Below, one piece after another: positions 1-8,083 of a stretch of DNA of 64,000 nucleotides. The notes beneath the pieces were generated by a model. It saw only the letters and a list, made by a program, of their open reading frames with translations. It searched no databases and had not been told where the DNA came from. The translations under genes and the position numbers were made by a program. Numbering within the stretch: position 1 is the stretch's first letter; each line of letters begins with the position of its first letter. This stretch comes from Streptomyces sp. NBC_01591 (GTDB lineage: Bacteria; Actinomycetota; Actinomycetes; Streptomycetales; Streptomycetaceae): the NCBI RefSeq assembly GCF_035918155.1, contig NZ_CP109327.1, forward strand, positions 7,750,001-7,814,000, written 5' to 3'.

Positions 1-1476
1 CGCACCGTGCCGGGCCGCCTCGCCGTCACCATGGACGCCGGGGGCACCGCCGTGCAGCGCCCCGAGCTGGGCTCGCTGGTCGCCGCCGTGCCGGTCGACG
101 AGCCCGCGCGCGCCGCGGCGGAGAGTGCCCTCGCCGCCGTCGACGACGAGTCGGTACGGCTGCGCAGCGCCGTGAAGGCCCACGACGGCTTCTTCACCAC
201 GTTCTTCATCAGCCCGTACTCCCGCTACATCGCCCGCTGGTGCGCCCGCCGCGGCCTCACGCCGAACCAGGTCACCACCGCGTCCCTGCTGACCGCGCTG
301 ATCGCGGCCGGCAGCGCGGCGACCGGCACCCGCGGCGGCTACATCGCGGCCGGGCTGCTGCTGCTGTTCTCCTTCGTCCTGGACTGCACCGACGGGCAGC
401 TCGCCCGCTACTCGCTGCAGTACTCGACGATGGGAGCCTGGCTGGACGCGACCTTCGACCGGGCCAAGGAGTACGCGTACTACGCGGGCCTCGCGCTCGG
501 CGCCGCCCGCGGCGGTGACGACGTATGGGCGCTCGCCCTCGGCGCGATGGTGCTCCAGGCCTGCCGGCACGTCATCGACTTCTCGTTCAACGAGGCCAAC
601 CACGACGCGGTGGCCAATTCGAGCCCCACGGCAGCACTCTCCGACCGGCTCGACAGCGTCGGCTGGACCGTCTGGGTGCGCCGGATGATCGTGCTGCCGA
701 TCGGTGAGCGCTGGGCGATGATCGCGGTGCTGACCGCGGTGACCACACCCCGCATCGTCTTCTACGCCTTGCTCATCGGCTGCGCCTTCGCCGCCTGCTA
801 CACCACCGCGGGACGGCTGCTGCGCTCACTGACCCGCAAGGCCGAGCGCACCGACCGCGCCGCCCGGGCCCTCGCCGACCTGGCCGACTCCGGACCCCTC
901 GCCCAGTTCGTCGCGGCACGGGGCCCCCGCATCCGAGGCGCCTTCAGCGCCCCGGTGATCGCGCTCGTCGGCGCCGGGGCGCTGATCGCCGCCGCGCTGC
1001 AGCAGCCCTTCGGCAGCAAGCAGATGATCTTCGCCGCGGTCTTCTACGCGATCTGCTCCGGCGTGGCGGTGGCCCGCCCCCTCAAGGGCGCCCTCGACTG
1101 GCTCGTGCCCCCGGTGTTCAGGGCCGCGGAGTACTGCACCGTCCTCGCTCTTGCCGCCCGCAGCGATGTCCCGGGAGCCCTTCCCGCGGCCTTCGGGCTG
1201 GTCTCGGCCGTCGCCTACCATCACTACGACACGGTGTACCGCATTCGCGGCGGCACCGGCGCGCCGCCCCAGTGGCTGGTGCGCACGATCGGTGGGCACG
1301 AGGGCCGCACCCTGGTGGTGGCCGTACTCGCCGCCGTATTCACGCAGCATTCGGCTTTCACCGTGGCACTCACCGCTCTCGCGGCGGCGGTGGCACTGGT
1401 GGTGCTCGTGGAGTCCATCCGCTTCTGGGTGTCCTCCGGAGCACCCGCCGTTCACGACGAAGGAGAACCCGCATGA
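1..1476 (+). CDS. CDP-alcohol phosphatidyltransferase family membrane protein, 5' end outside window
   Basis: The reading frame is open to the left edge, so the true start is probably upstream; a GTG at 7 is only the first start codon seen. A complete CDP-alcohol phosphatidyltransferase motif lies at visible codons 128-153: D128, D131-G132, A135-R136, G145, D149 and D153. Several hydrophobic segments follow. The C-terminal half (about 290-470) is another multi-helix membrane region that resembles the DUF5941 part of Streptomyces homologues (recollection, not searched). The family moves a phosphoalcohol from a CDP donor onto an acceptor at the membrane. The stop overlaps the next start (ATGA), so the gene is translationally coupled to the cytidylyltransferase-like gene. 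The alcohol substrate is unknown. Confidence 0.85.
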   Translation, partial: RTVPGRLAVTMDAGGTAVQRPELGSLVAAVPVDEPARAAAESALAAVDDESVRLRSAVKAHDGFFTTFFISPYSRYIARWCARRGLTPNQVTTASLLTALIAAGSAATGTRGGYIAAGLLLLFSFVLDCTDGQLARYSLQYSTMGAWLDATFDRAKEYAYYAGLALGAARGGDDVWALALGAMVLQACRHVIDFSFNEANHDAVANSSPTAALSDRLDSVGWTVWVRRMIVLPIGERWAMIAVLTAVTTPRIVFYALLIGCAFAACYTTAGRLLRSLTRKAERTDRAARALADLADSGPLAQFVAARGPRIRGAFSAPVIALVGAGALIAAALQQPFGSKQMIFAAVFYAICSGVAVARPLKGALDWLVPPVFRAAEYCTVLALAARSDVPGALPAAFGLVSAVAYHHYDTVYRIRGGTGAPPQWLVRTIGGHEGRTLVVAVLAAVFTQHSAFTVALTALAAAVALVVLVESIRFWVSSGAPAVHDEGEPA

Positions 1477-2210
1477 TCGGCCTCGTACTGGCAGCCGGTG
1501 CAGGACGGCGTCTGCGCCCCTACACCGACACGCTTCCGAAGGCGCTCGTGCCTGTCGACGGCGAGAAGACGGTGCTGGACCTCACGCTGGCCAACTTCGC
1601 GGAGATCGGCCTCACCGAGGTCGCCGTCGTCGTCGGCTACCGCAAGGAAGCCGTGTACGACCGCAAGGCCGAGCTCGAGGCCAAGTACGGCGTGACCCTC
1701 ACCCTGATCGACAACGACAAGGCCGAGGAGTGGAACAACGCCTACTCCCTGTGGTGCGCCCGCGAGGTACTCAAGCGCGGCGTCATCCTGGCCAACGGCG
1801 ACACCGTCCACCCGGTCTCCGTCGAGAAGACCCTGCTCGCCGCCCGCGGCGACGGGCAGAGGATCATCCTCGCCCTCGACACGGTGAAGCACCTCGCCGA
1901 CGAGGAGATGAAGGTCATCACCGAGGACGGCAAGGGTGTGCGGCGCATCACCAAGCTGATGGACCCGGCCACCGCGACCGGTGAGTACATCGGCGTCACC
2001 CTCATCGAGCCCGAGGCCGCCGAGGAGCTCGCCGACGCCCTGAAGGCGACCTTCGAGCGCGACCCCGACCTCTACTACGAGGACGGCTACCAGGAGCTCG
2101 TGAACCGCGGCTTCACCGTCGACGTGGCCCCCATAGGCGAAGTGACGTGGGTGGAGATCGACAACCACGACGACCTCGCGAAGGGCCGTGAGATCGCGTG
2201 CCAGTACTGA
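1473..2210 (+). CDS. Sugar/polyol-phosphate cytidylyltransferase-like nucleotidyltransferase
   Basis: The 245-aa protein starts with the nucleotidyltransferase signature LVLAAGAGRRLRP and a downstream PKALVPV, as in LicC-type phosphocholine and inositol-phosphate cytidylyltransferases. It also has NGDTV near residue 110 and VEIDNHDDL close to the C-terminus, where the family binds metal. The ATG at 1473 was chosen because AAGGAGAA lies just upstream and it overlaps the previous stop by 4 nt; a longer in-frame reading would run into the upstream gene. Flanked by two CDP-alcohol transferases and a glycerol-phosphate-type dehydrogenase, it most likely makes the CDP-activated alcohol they use. 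CTP specificity is inferred from context. Confidence 0.85.
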   Translation: MIGLVLAAGAGRRLRPYTDTLPKALVPVDGEKTVLDLTLANFAEIGLTEVAVVVGYRKEAVYDRKAELEAKYGVTLTLIDNDKAEEWNNAYSLWCAREVLKRGVILANGDTVHPVSVEKTLLAARGDGQRIILALDTVKHLADEEMKVITEDGKGVRRITKLMDPATATGEYIGVTLIEPEAAEELADALKATFERDPDLYYEDGYQELVNRGFTVDVAPIGEVTWVEIDNHDDLAKGREIACQY

Positions 2211-3259
2211 CCCGGCTCATTCCGTCCCCGGTCGTCGTCGACATCCGTCGCGGCGCCCTGGACGATCTGGCCGGCCTCCTCGCCGACCAGCGGATCTCCG
2301 CCTCCGGCAAGCTCGCCGTCGCGATCAGCGACGGCTCGGGGCGCGCGCTGCGCGAGCGGCTGACCCCCGCGCTGCCCGGCGCCCACTGGTACCCCGTGGC
2401 TGACGGCACCCTCGACTCGGCGGTCAAGCTGGCCGACGAGATCAAGGGCAACCGGTACGACGCCGTGGTCGGCCTCGGCGGCGGCAAGATCGTCGACGTG
2501 GCGAAGTACGCGGCGGCGCGGGTCGGGCTGCCCATGGTCGCGGTGGCGACGAACCTCGCCCACGACGGCCTCTGCTCACCGGTCGCGACGCTCGACAACG
2601 ACAACGGCCGGGGCTCCTACGGAGTCCCCACCCCGATCGCCGTGGTCATCGACCTCGACATCGTCCGCCAGGCACCGGCCCGCTTCGTGCGCTCCGGCAT
2701 CGGCGACGCGGTCTCCAACATCTCCTGCGTGGCCGACTGGGAGCTCGCGCACGAGGTCAAGGGCGAGGAGATCGACGGACTCGCCGCGGCCATGGCCCGG
2801 CAGGCGGGCGAGGCGGTGCTGCGCCACCCCGGCGGGATCGGCGACGACGCCTTCCTCAAGGTGCTGGCCGAGGGCCTCGTACTGACCGGTATCTCGATGT
2901 CCGTCGCCGGGGACTCCCGGCCGGCCTCGGGCGCCTGCCACGAGATCAACCACGCCTTCGACCTGCTGTACCCCAAGCGCGCGGCCAGCCACGGCGAGCA
3001 GGTCGGCCTCGGCGCCTGCTTCGCCATGCACCTGCGCGGCGCCCGCGAGGAGTCGCTGCTCATGGCGGTCACCCTGCGCCGCCACGGCCTGCCGGTCGTG
3101 CCCGAAGAGATCGGTTTCACCGCCGACGAGTTCGTCCAGGCCGTCGACTACGCCCCGCAGACCCGCCCGGGGCGCTTCACCATCCTGGAACACCTCAACC
3201 TGTCCACCGACCAGATCAGGGACGCGTACGCCGACTATGCAAAAGCCATCCATAGCTGA
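2198..3259 (+). CDS. sn-glycerol-1-phosphate dehydrogenase family protein (iron-containing alcohol dehydrogenase superfamily)
   Basis: The 353-aa protein matches archaeal G1P dehydrogenase and EgsA/AraM in its landmarks: the nucleotide-binding GLGGGKIVD (92-100), HDGLCSP (122-128), GIGDAVSN with D170, GDSRPASGACHEINH (238-252) and SHGEQVG (264-270). D170, a histidine of the CHEINH segment and H265 are the expected metal ligands. Family members reduce dihydroxyacetone phosphate to sn-glycerol-1-phosphate with NAD(P)H. The GTG start overlaps the cytidylyltransferase by 13 nt and the 3' end overlaps the next CDP-alcohol transferase by 23 nt. The context suggests it supplies a G1P-like alcohol for CDP activation. 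Another keto-polyol phosphate substrate is possible. Confidence 0.8.
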   Translation: MPVLTRLIPSPVVVDIRRGALDDLAGLLADQRISASGKLAVAISDGSGRALRERLTPALPGAHWYPVADGTLDSAVKLADEIKGNRYDAVVGLGGGKIVDVAKYAAARVGLPMVAVATNLAHDGLCSPVATLDNDNGRGSYGVPTPIAVVIDLDIVRQAPARFVRSGIGDAVSNISCVADWELAHEVKGEEIDGLAAAMARQAGEAVLRHPGGIGDDAFLKVLAEGLVLTGISMSVAGDSRPASGACHEINHAFDLLYPKRAASHGEQVGLGACFAMHLRGAREESLLMAVTLRRHGLPVVPEEIGFTADEFVQAVDYAPQTRPGRFTILEHLNLSTDQIRDAYADYAKAIHS

Positions 3260-4016
3260 ACTCCGTCCGGTCGTGCACCCCCCGGGTGTGAAGGACCGGC
3301 GCAGTGGTGAGCACTGGGCGGGTCGGCTCTACATGCGCGAGATCTCGCTGCGCATCGACCGGCACCTGGTGAACACCACGGTCACCCCCAACCAGCTGAC
3401 CTACGTGATGACGGTCGCGGGCGTGCTCTCCGCGCCGGCCCTGCTCGTTCCGGGCATCCCCGGCGCGCTGCTCGGGGTGCTCATGGTCCAGCTGTACCTG
3501 CTGCTCGACTGCGTCGACGGCGAGGTGGCCCGCTGGAAGAAGCAGTTCTCGCTGGGCGGGGTCTACCTGGACCGGGTCGGCGCCTACCTCTGCGACGCGG
3601 CCGTGCTGGTCGGCTTCGGCCTGCGCGCCGCCGACCTGTGGGGCACCGGACGGATCGACTGGCTCTGGGCCTTTCTGGGCACGCTCGCGGCCCTCGGCGC
3701 CATCCTGATCAAGGCCGAGACCGACCTCGTCGGGGTCGCGCGCCACCAGGGCGGGCTGCCGCCGGTGAAGGAGGCCGCGTCGGAGCCGCGCTCGTCCGGG
3801 ATGGCGCTCGCCCGCCGGGCCGCGGGCGCGCTCAAGTTCCACCGGCTGATCCTCGGGGTCGAGGCCTCCCTGGTCATCCTGGTGGCGGCCGTCCTCGACG
3901 CGGTCCGTGACGACCTGTTCTTCAGCCGTCTCATGGTCGCGGTGCTGGCCGGCATCGCGCTGCTGCAGACGCTCCTGCACCTCGTGTCGATCCTGGCGTC
4001 GAGCAGGCTGAAGTGA
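3237..4016 (+). CDS. CDP-alcohol phosphatidyltransferase family protein with an altered active-site motif
   Basis: This 259-aa membrane protein has the CDP-alcohol phosphatidyltransferase motif with D91, D94-G95, A98-R99, G108 and D112. At the place of the fourth aspartate (normally D112+4) the sequence has Ala116; the next Asp is at 120, one helical turn later. That Asp is usually regarded as the catalytic base, so the enzyme either uses D120, acts differently, or partners with the first transferase of the operon, whose motif is intact. Hydrophobic helices surround the motif and fill the C-terminal half. The start lies inside the end of the dehydrogenase gene and its stop overlaps the next start (GTGA). 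Confidence 0.85.
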   Translation: MQKPSIAELRPVVHPPGVKDRRSGEHWAGRLYMREISLRIDRHLVNTTVTPNQLTYVMTVAGVLSAPALLVPGIPGALLGVLMVQLYLLLDCVDGEVARWKKQFSLGGVYLDRVGAYLCDAAVLVGFGLRAADLWGTGRIDWLWAFLGTLAALGAILIKAETDLVGVARHQGGLPPVKEAASEPRSSGMALARRAAGALKFHRLILGVEASLVILVAAVLDAVRDDLFFSRLMVAVLAGIALLQTLLHLVSILASSRLK

Positions 4017-4897
4017 GCACGCCCATGAAACTCGGCGCGGTCATCATCACGATGGGCAACCGCCCCGAAGAGCTCCGTGCTCTCCTCGATTCGGTCGCCG
4101 GACAGGACGGCGACCGGATCGAGGCGGTGGTCGTCGGCAACGGTGCCCCCGTGCCGGACGTCCCCGCAGGCGTGCGGACGGTCGAGCTGCCCGAGAACCT
4201 GGGCATTCCCGGCGGCCGTAACGTCGGGATCGAGGCCTTCGGCCCGTCCGGCGCCGACGTGGACGCCCTGCTCTTCCTCGACGACGACGGACTGCTGCCG
4301 CTCAAGGACACCGCCGAGCTGTGCCGGCAGGCCTTCGAGGCCGATCCCGGGCTGGGCATCATCAGCTTCCGCATCGCCGACCCGGACACCGGTGTCACGC
4401 AGCGCCGCCACGTGCCGCGGCTGCGGGCCTCCGACCCGATGCGCTCCTCCCGCGTGACGACCTTCCTCGGCGGCGCCAACGCCGTACGCACCAAGGTCAT
4501 CGCCGAGGTCGGGCCGCTGCCCGGCCAGTTCTTCTACGCGCATGAGGAGACCGATCTCGCCTGGCGGGCACTGGACGCCGGCTGGATGATCGACTATCGC
4601 GCGGACATGGTCCTCAACCACCCGACGACCGCCCCCTCGCGGCACGCGGTGTACCACCGCATGGTGGCCCGCAACCGGGTCTGGCTGGCCCGTCGCAATC
4701 TGCCCGCGCCGCTGGTCCCCGTCTACCTCGGGGTGTGGCTGCTGCTGACCTTGCTCCGCAAGCCCTCGGGCCCGGCGCTGAAGGCGTGGTTCGGCGGCTT
4801 CCGGGAAGGCTGGTCCACGCCGTGCGGAACCCGCCGTCCGATGAAGTGGCGCACGGTATGGCGGCTGACCAGACTCGGCCGACCTCCCGTGATCTGA
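4013..4897 (+). CDS. GT2 family glycosyltransferase
   Basis: The 294-aa protein has a GT-A fold: AVIITMGNRPEELRALLDSV at the N-terminus, the NLGIPGGRNVGI segment typical of rhamnosyl/galactofuranosyl-like GT2 enzymes (62-73), a DDD metal and nucleotide site at 90-92, and an acceptor-side EETDLAWR near residue 180. A short hydrophobic C-terminal patch could anchor it to the membrane. No sugar can be assigned. It is coupled to the upstream CDP-alcohol transferase by a GTGA overlap and sits just before an ABC polymer exporter, so it probably decorates or extends a lipid-linked envelope polymer on the cytoplasmic face. Confidence 0.85.
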   Translation: MSTPMKLGAVIITMGNRPEELRALLDSVAGQDGDRIEAVVVGNGAPVPDVPAGVRTVELPENLGIPGGRNVGIEAFGPSGADVDALLFLDDDGLLPLKDTAELCRQAFEADPGLGIISFRIADPDTGVTQRRHVPRLRASDPMRSSRVTTFLGGANAVRTKVIAEVGPLPGQFFYAHEETDLAWRALDAGWMIDYRADMVLNHPTTAPSRHAVYHRMVARNRVWLARRNLPAPLVPVYLGVWLLLTLLRKPSGPALKAWFGGFREGWSTPCGTRRPMKWRTVWRLTRLGRPPVI

Positions 4898-4900
4898 GAG

Positions 4901-4916
4901 GCTCTCCTCTGAGAGC
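4901..4916. other. Short hairpin after the glycosyltransferase gene
   Basis: GCTCTC (4901-4906) and GAGAGC (4911-4916) form a 6-bp stem with a 4-nt loop, just after the stop codon at 4895-4897. It is weak for a terminator and may only attenuate or protect the 3' end in front of the exporter genes. The rest of the 110-bp gap to 5008 shows nothing I can name. Confidence 0.25.
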
Positions 4917-5007
4917 ATGGGACGTACGTTTTCTTCTCCACGGGACCTGTCCGCTCCGAGCCGCGCCCGCGACTGGCTGCGCATCTTGAATACGAGAGTT
5001 TCATCTG

Positions 5008-5937
5008 GTGAGTGACACAACCCATGATGGTGCGGTCGCATTGAGCACCCCACCATCCGCCGACGACGGCCTGAGCTCGGCCGAGATGGCCGCCAAGTAC
5101 GGCCTGACGGTGAGCGGCGCCCGGCCAGGGCTCTTCGAGTACATCCGGCAGCTCTGGGGCCGACGCCACTTCATCATGGCGTTCTCCAGGGCGAAGCTGA
5201 CCGCCCAGTACAGCCAGGCGAAGCTCGGCCAGCTGTGGCAGGTGGCCACACCGCTGCTCAACGCCCTGGTCTACTACTTGATCTTCGGACTGATCCTGGG
5301 GACCAGGAAGGGAATGCCCCAGGAGGTCTTCATCCCGTTCCTGGTGACCGGCGTCTTCGTCTTCACCTTCACCCAGAGTTCGGTGATGGCGGGTGTACGG
5401 GCCATTTCCGGGAATCTGGGACTGGTCCGGGCACTGCACTTCCCACGTGCCTCGCTGCCCGTCTCGTTCTCGCTCCAGCAGCTCCAGCAGCTGCTGTTCT
5501 CGATGATCGTGCTCGCGGCCGTGGCCGTCGCCTTCGGCAGCTACCCGAGCCTCTCGTGGCTGCTGATCATTCCGGCGCTGGCCATGCAGTTCGTCTTCAA
5601 CACCGGCCTGGCGCTGATCATGGCCAGGCTCGGCAGCAAGACCCCCGACCTCGCCCAGCTGATGCCGTTCGTCATGCGGACCTGGATGTACGCGTCGGGC
5701 GTCATGTTCTCCATCCCGGTGATGCTCAAGGACAAGCCGGACTGGATCGCCAACGTGCTGCAGTACAACCCGGCAGCCATCTACATGGACCTGGTCCGCT
5801 TCGCGCTGATCGACGGGTACGGCGCGGGGAACCTGCCGGCGCACGTCTGGATCGTGGCGCTCGCCTGGGCGGTCCTCGTCGGCATCCTGGGCTTCGTGTA
5901 CTTCTGGAAGGCAGAGGAACGGTACGGCCGTGGCTGA
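5008..5937 (+). CDS. ABC-2 type polysaccharide/teichoic acid export permease (TagG/Wzm-like)
   Basis: The 309-aa protein has a cytoplasmic N-terminus of about 60 residues with the FSRAKLTAQYSQAKLGQLWQVATPLL segment in two parts, which is characteristic of TagG/Wzm permeases. About six hydrophobic helices follow between residues 80 and 305. The GTG at 5008 is used; the stop overlaps the GTG of the ATPase gene by 8 nt. With the next gene it forms a two-component exporter of lipid-linked polymer across the plasma membrane. A 110-bp gap separates it from the biosynthetic genes, but strand and order suggest one functional unit. Confidence 0.9.
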   Translation: MSDTTHDGAVALSTPPSADDGLSSAEMAAKYGLTVSGARPGLFEYIRQLWGRRHFIMAFSRAKLTAQYSQAKLGQLWQVATPLLNALVYYLIFGLILGTRKGMPQEVFIPFLVTGVFVFTFTQSSVMAGVRAISGNLGLVRALHFPRASLPVSFSLQQLQQLLFSMIVLAAVAVAFGSYPSLSWLLIIPALAMQFVFNTGLALIMARLGSKTPDLAQLMPFVMRTWMYASGVMFSIPVMLKDKPDWIANVLQYNPAAIYMDLVRFALIDGYGAGNLPAHVWIVALAWAVLVGILGFVYFWKAEERYGRG

Positions 5938-6715
5938 CGACAAGACTCCGGGGCGCGTCCCCACCGTCATCGCCGACGATGTGCACATCGTGTACCGCGT
6001 CAACGGCGCCGACGGCGGCAAGGGCAGCGCCACCGCGGCGCTGAGCCGGATCATGCGCCGCGGCAAGGGCGAATCGCGCGGCGTGCGCAAGGTGCACGCC
6101 GTCCGCGGTGTCTCCTTCACCGCCTACCGCGGCGAGGCCATCGGTCTCATCGGCACCAACGGCTCCGGCAAGTCGACGCTGCTGCGGGCCATCGCCGGTC
6201 TGCTGCCGACCGAGCACGGCAAGGTCTACACCGACGGGCAGCCCTCGCTGCTCGGGGTGAACGCGGCGCTGATGAGCGACCTGACGGGTGAGCGCAACGT
6301 GGTGCTCGGCGGCCTCGCGATGGGCATGTCGCGCGAGGAGATCCGCGAGCGCTACCAGGGGATCGTCGACTTCTCCGGCATCAACGAGAAGGGCGACTTC
6401 ATCACCCTGCCGATGCGTACGTACTCCTCCGGCATGGCCGCGCGCCTGCGCTTCTCCATCGCCGCCGCGAAGAACCACGACGTCCTCATGATCGATGAGG
6501 CGCTGGCGACCGGTGACCGCAAGTTCCAGATCCGCTCCGAGAAGCGCATCAGGGAGCTCCGCAAGGAGGCCGGCACCGTCTTCCTGGTCAGCCACAGCAA
6601 CAAGTCCATCCGCGACACCTGCGACCGGGTGCTGTGGCTGGAAAAGGGCGAGCTGCTGATGGACGGCCCGACGGACGAGGTGCTCAAGGCGTACGAGCGC
6701 GAGACCGGAAAGTAA
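5930..6715 (+). CDS. ABC transporter ATP-binding protein of polymer exporter (TagH/Wzt-like)
   Basis: The 261-aa ATPase carries Walker A GTNGSGKS at 75-82, the diverged signature YSSGMAARLRF at about 165-175 and Walker B VLMIDEALATGD at about 185-196, the pattern of TagH/Wzt/KpsT exporters. It stops soon after the nucleotide-binding domain and so lacks the C-terminal carbohydrate-binding domain of long Wzt proteins. The polymer is therefore probably recognised by the permease or by a lipid-linked starter. It overlaps the permease gene by 8 nt and is followed at once by a strong hairpin that ends the operon. Confidence 0.9.
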   Translation: MADDKTPGRVPTVIADDVHIVYRVNGADGGKGSATAALSRIMRRGKGESRGVRKVHAVRGVSFTAYRGEAIGLIGTNGSGKSTLLRAIAGLLPTEHGKVYTDGQPSLLGVNAALMSDLTGERNVVLGGLAMGMSREEIRERYQGIVDFSGINEKGDFITLPMRTYSSGMAARLRFSIAAAKNHDVLMIDEALATGDRKFQIRSEKRIRELRKEAGTVFLVSHSNKSIRDTCDRVLWLEKGELLMDGPTDEVLKAYERETGK

Positions 6716-6734
6716 CGGTTCGCCCGGTCCCACG

Positions 6735-6784
6735 ACACCGTGGCGGCCCCCGCCGGAGGGTTCCGACGGGGGCCGCCACGGTGT
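6735..6784 (+). terminator. Strong hairpin terminator after the exporter operon
   Basis: A perfect 18-bp inverted repeat: left arm 6735-6752, right arm 6767-6784, 14-nt loop. The stem is almost entirely G/C and no T-tract follows, as is common in Streptomyces. It starts 20 bp after the ATPase stop. Confidence 0.85.
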
Positions 6785-7103
6785 CCGGATCGTGGACCGC
6801 GGTCGGCGCTCTCCACGCCCGGCGGTATGCCCCGCGCAGGATCTCGTCCTGTCGGATGACGTCAATTCCCTTGCGTACGGGGAAGGTTGTCGGCACGGGA
6901 AGCGTTCCTGCAGCGCGCCCAACACCCCGCCGTATGGATGAGCGTTGTACAACGTAAGCTGGACCGGTGCTGATTCGAGCCAAGTGCGGCGATAGCGCCT
7001 GGCTGAATGGCCCGTAGGCAGCGCTCCGCACTCGGCAGAGCGGGCGGCGTGTCCGGAATGGGATGTTTTGGGTCAGCAGTGTAGAACGGGAGATGTGACG
7101 GCA
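6785..7103. promoter_or_regulatory. Upstream region of the hopanoid operon, with a 12-bp palindrome
   Basis: This 319-bp stretch has no convincing gene and must hold the hopanoid operon promoter. The clearest element is the perfect palindrome CGTTGTACAACG at 6943-6954, a plausible operator. GGAG at 7088-7091 could serve as ribosome binding site for the short leader reading frame at 7104. I cannot place a -35/-10 pair with confidence. Confidence 0.4.
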
Positions 7104-7166
7104 ATGACGGAAAATCTCCAGCTCCGAGGTGCTCACGCCGTCCCAGCGCCGGGCGGTCCGTGGTGA
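7104..7166 (+). CDS. Putative 20-codon leader reading frame coupled to hpnC
   Basis: An ATG at 7104 opens a 20-residue frame (begins MTENLQLRG, ends GGPW) that stops at TGA 7164-7166. The stop overlaps the GTG at 7163 in a GTGA arrangement, the same overlap used throughout this operon. The hpnC start has no recognisable Shine-Dalgarno sequence, whereas GGAG lies 12 nt before this ATG. The simplest reading is a translated leader that feeds ribosomes to hpnC. It could also be chance, or the relic of a longer hpnC N-terminus shifted by one base. Confidence 0.35.
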   Translation: MTENLQLRGAHAVPAPGGPW

Positions 7167-8083
7167 CCCGTACCCGGCAGACGCACCCCGATGACGTCGT
7201 GCCCAGCACCCTCGACAAGGCCGCGGACGAGAACTTCCCCGTAGCCCCCTTCTTCCTGCCCCGCGCCTGGCGCGACGACCTGATGGCCGTCTACGGCTAC
7301 GCCCGCCTCGTCGACGACATCGGCGACGGCGATCTCGCCCCCGGCGGCGCCGACGCCCGTCACCTCGGCCTCGATCCCGCGCAGGCCGACGACCGGCTGG
7401 CCATGCTCGATGCCTTCGAGGCCGATCTGCACCGGGTCTTCGACACCTCGGGCGACGGCCCCCGCCACCCCCTGCTGCGTGCCCTGCGCCCCACCGTGCG
7501 GCGCTGCGCGCTCACCCCGGAACCCTTCCTCGGCCTCATCGAGGCGAACCGGCAGGACCAGAAGGTCCGCCGCTACGGGACGTACGAGGAGCTCCTGGCC
7601 TACTGCGAGCTCTCCGCCAACCCCGTCGGGCGGCTGGTCCTGCAGATCACCGGAACCGCCAGCCCCGAACGCATCCGCCGCTCCGACGCCGTCTGCACCG
7701 CCCTGCAGATCGTCGAGCACCTCCAGGACGTCACCGAGGACCTCGGCCGCGACCGGATCTATCTGCCCGCCGACGACATGGCACGGTTCCATGTCGGGGA
7801 GGCCGATCTGGCCGCCCCCTCGGGGGGCGCATCGGTGCGTGCACTGGTCGCGTACGAAGCGGAACGCGCTCGGGAACTGCTGAATGAAGGCACCCCTCTG
7901 GTGGGTAGCGTCCACGGCAGGCTCAAGCTGCTTCTCGCCGGATTCGTGGGAGGGGGGCGCGCCGCCCTCACCGCGATCGCGGCCGCCGGGTTCGACGTAC
8001 TGCCCGGACCGCCCAAGCCCACCAAGCCCAGCCTGCTGCGCGAAGTGGGAGTTGTCTTGCGAAGAGCGCGTAGAGAGGGGTGA
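7163..8083 (+). CDS. hpnC: Squalene synthase subunit HpnC (hydroxysqualene synthase-like)
   Basis: The 306-aa trans-isoprenyl diphosphate synthase-like protein has a first Asp-rich motif LVDDIGDGD (residues 49-57) and a second motif DVTEDLGRDRIYLP, both near the positions that bind diphosphate-Mg. In the HpnC-HpnD-HpnE route, HpnD joins two farnesyl diphosphates to presqualene diphosphate, HpnC converts that to hydroxysqualene and HpnE reduces it to squalene. GTG 7163 is preferred for its overlap with the leader stop; GTG 7160 is in frame and also possible. The stop overlaps the hpnD start (GTGA). It is the first biosynthetic gene of the hopanoid operon. Confidence 0.9.
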   Translation: MTRTRQTHPDDVVPSTLDKAADENFPVAPFFLPRAWRDDLMAVYGYARLVDDIGDGDLAPGGADARHLGLDPAQADDRLAMLDAFEADLHRVFDTSGDGPRHPLLRALRPTVRRCALTPEPFLGLIEANRQDQKVRRYGTYEELLAYCELSANPVGRLVLQITGTASPERIRRSDAVCTALQIVEHLQDVTEDLGRDRIYLPADDMARFHVGEADLAAPSGGASVRALVAYEAERARELLNEGTPLVGSVHGRLKLLLAGFVGGGRAALTAIAAAGFDVLPGPPKPTKPSLLREVGVVLRRARREG

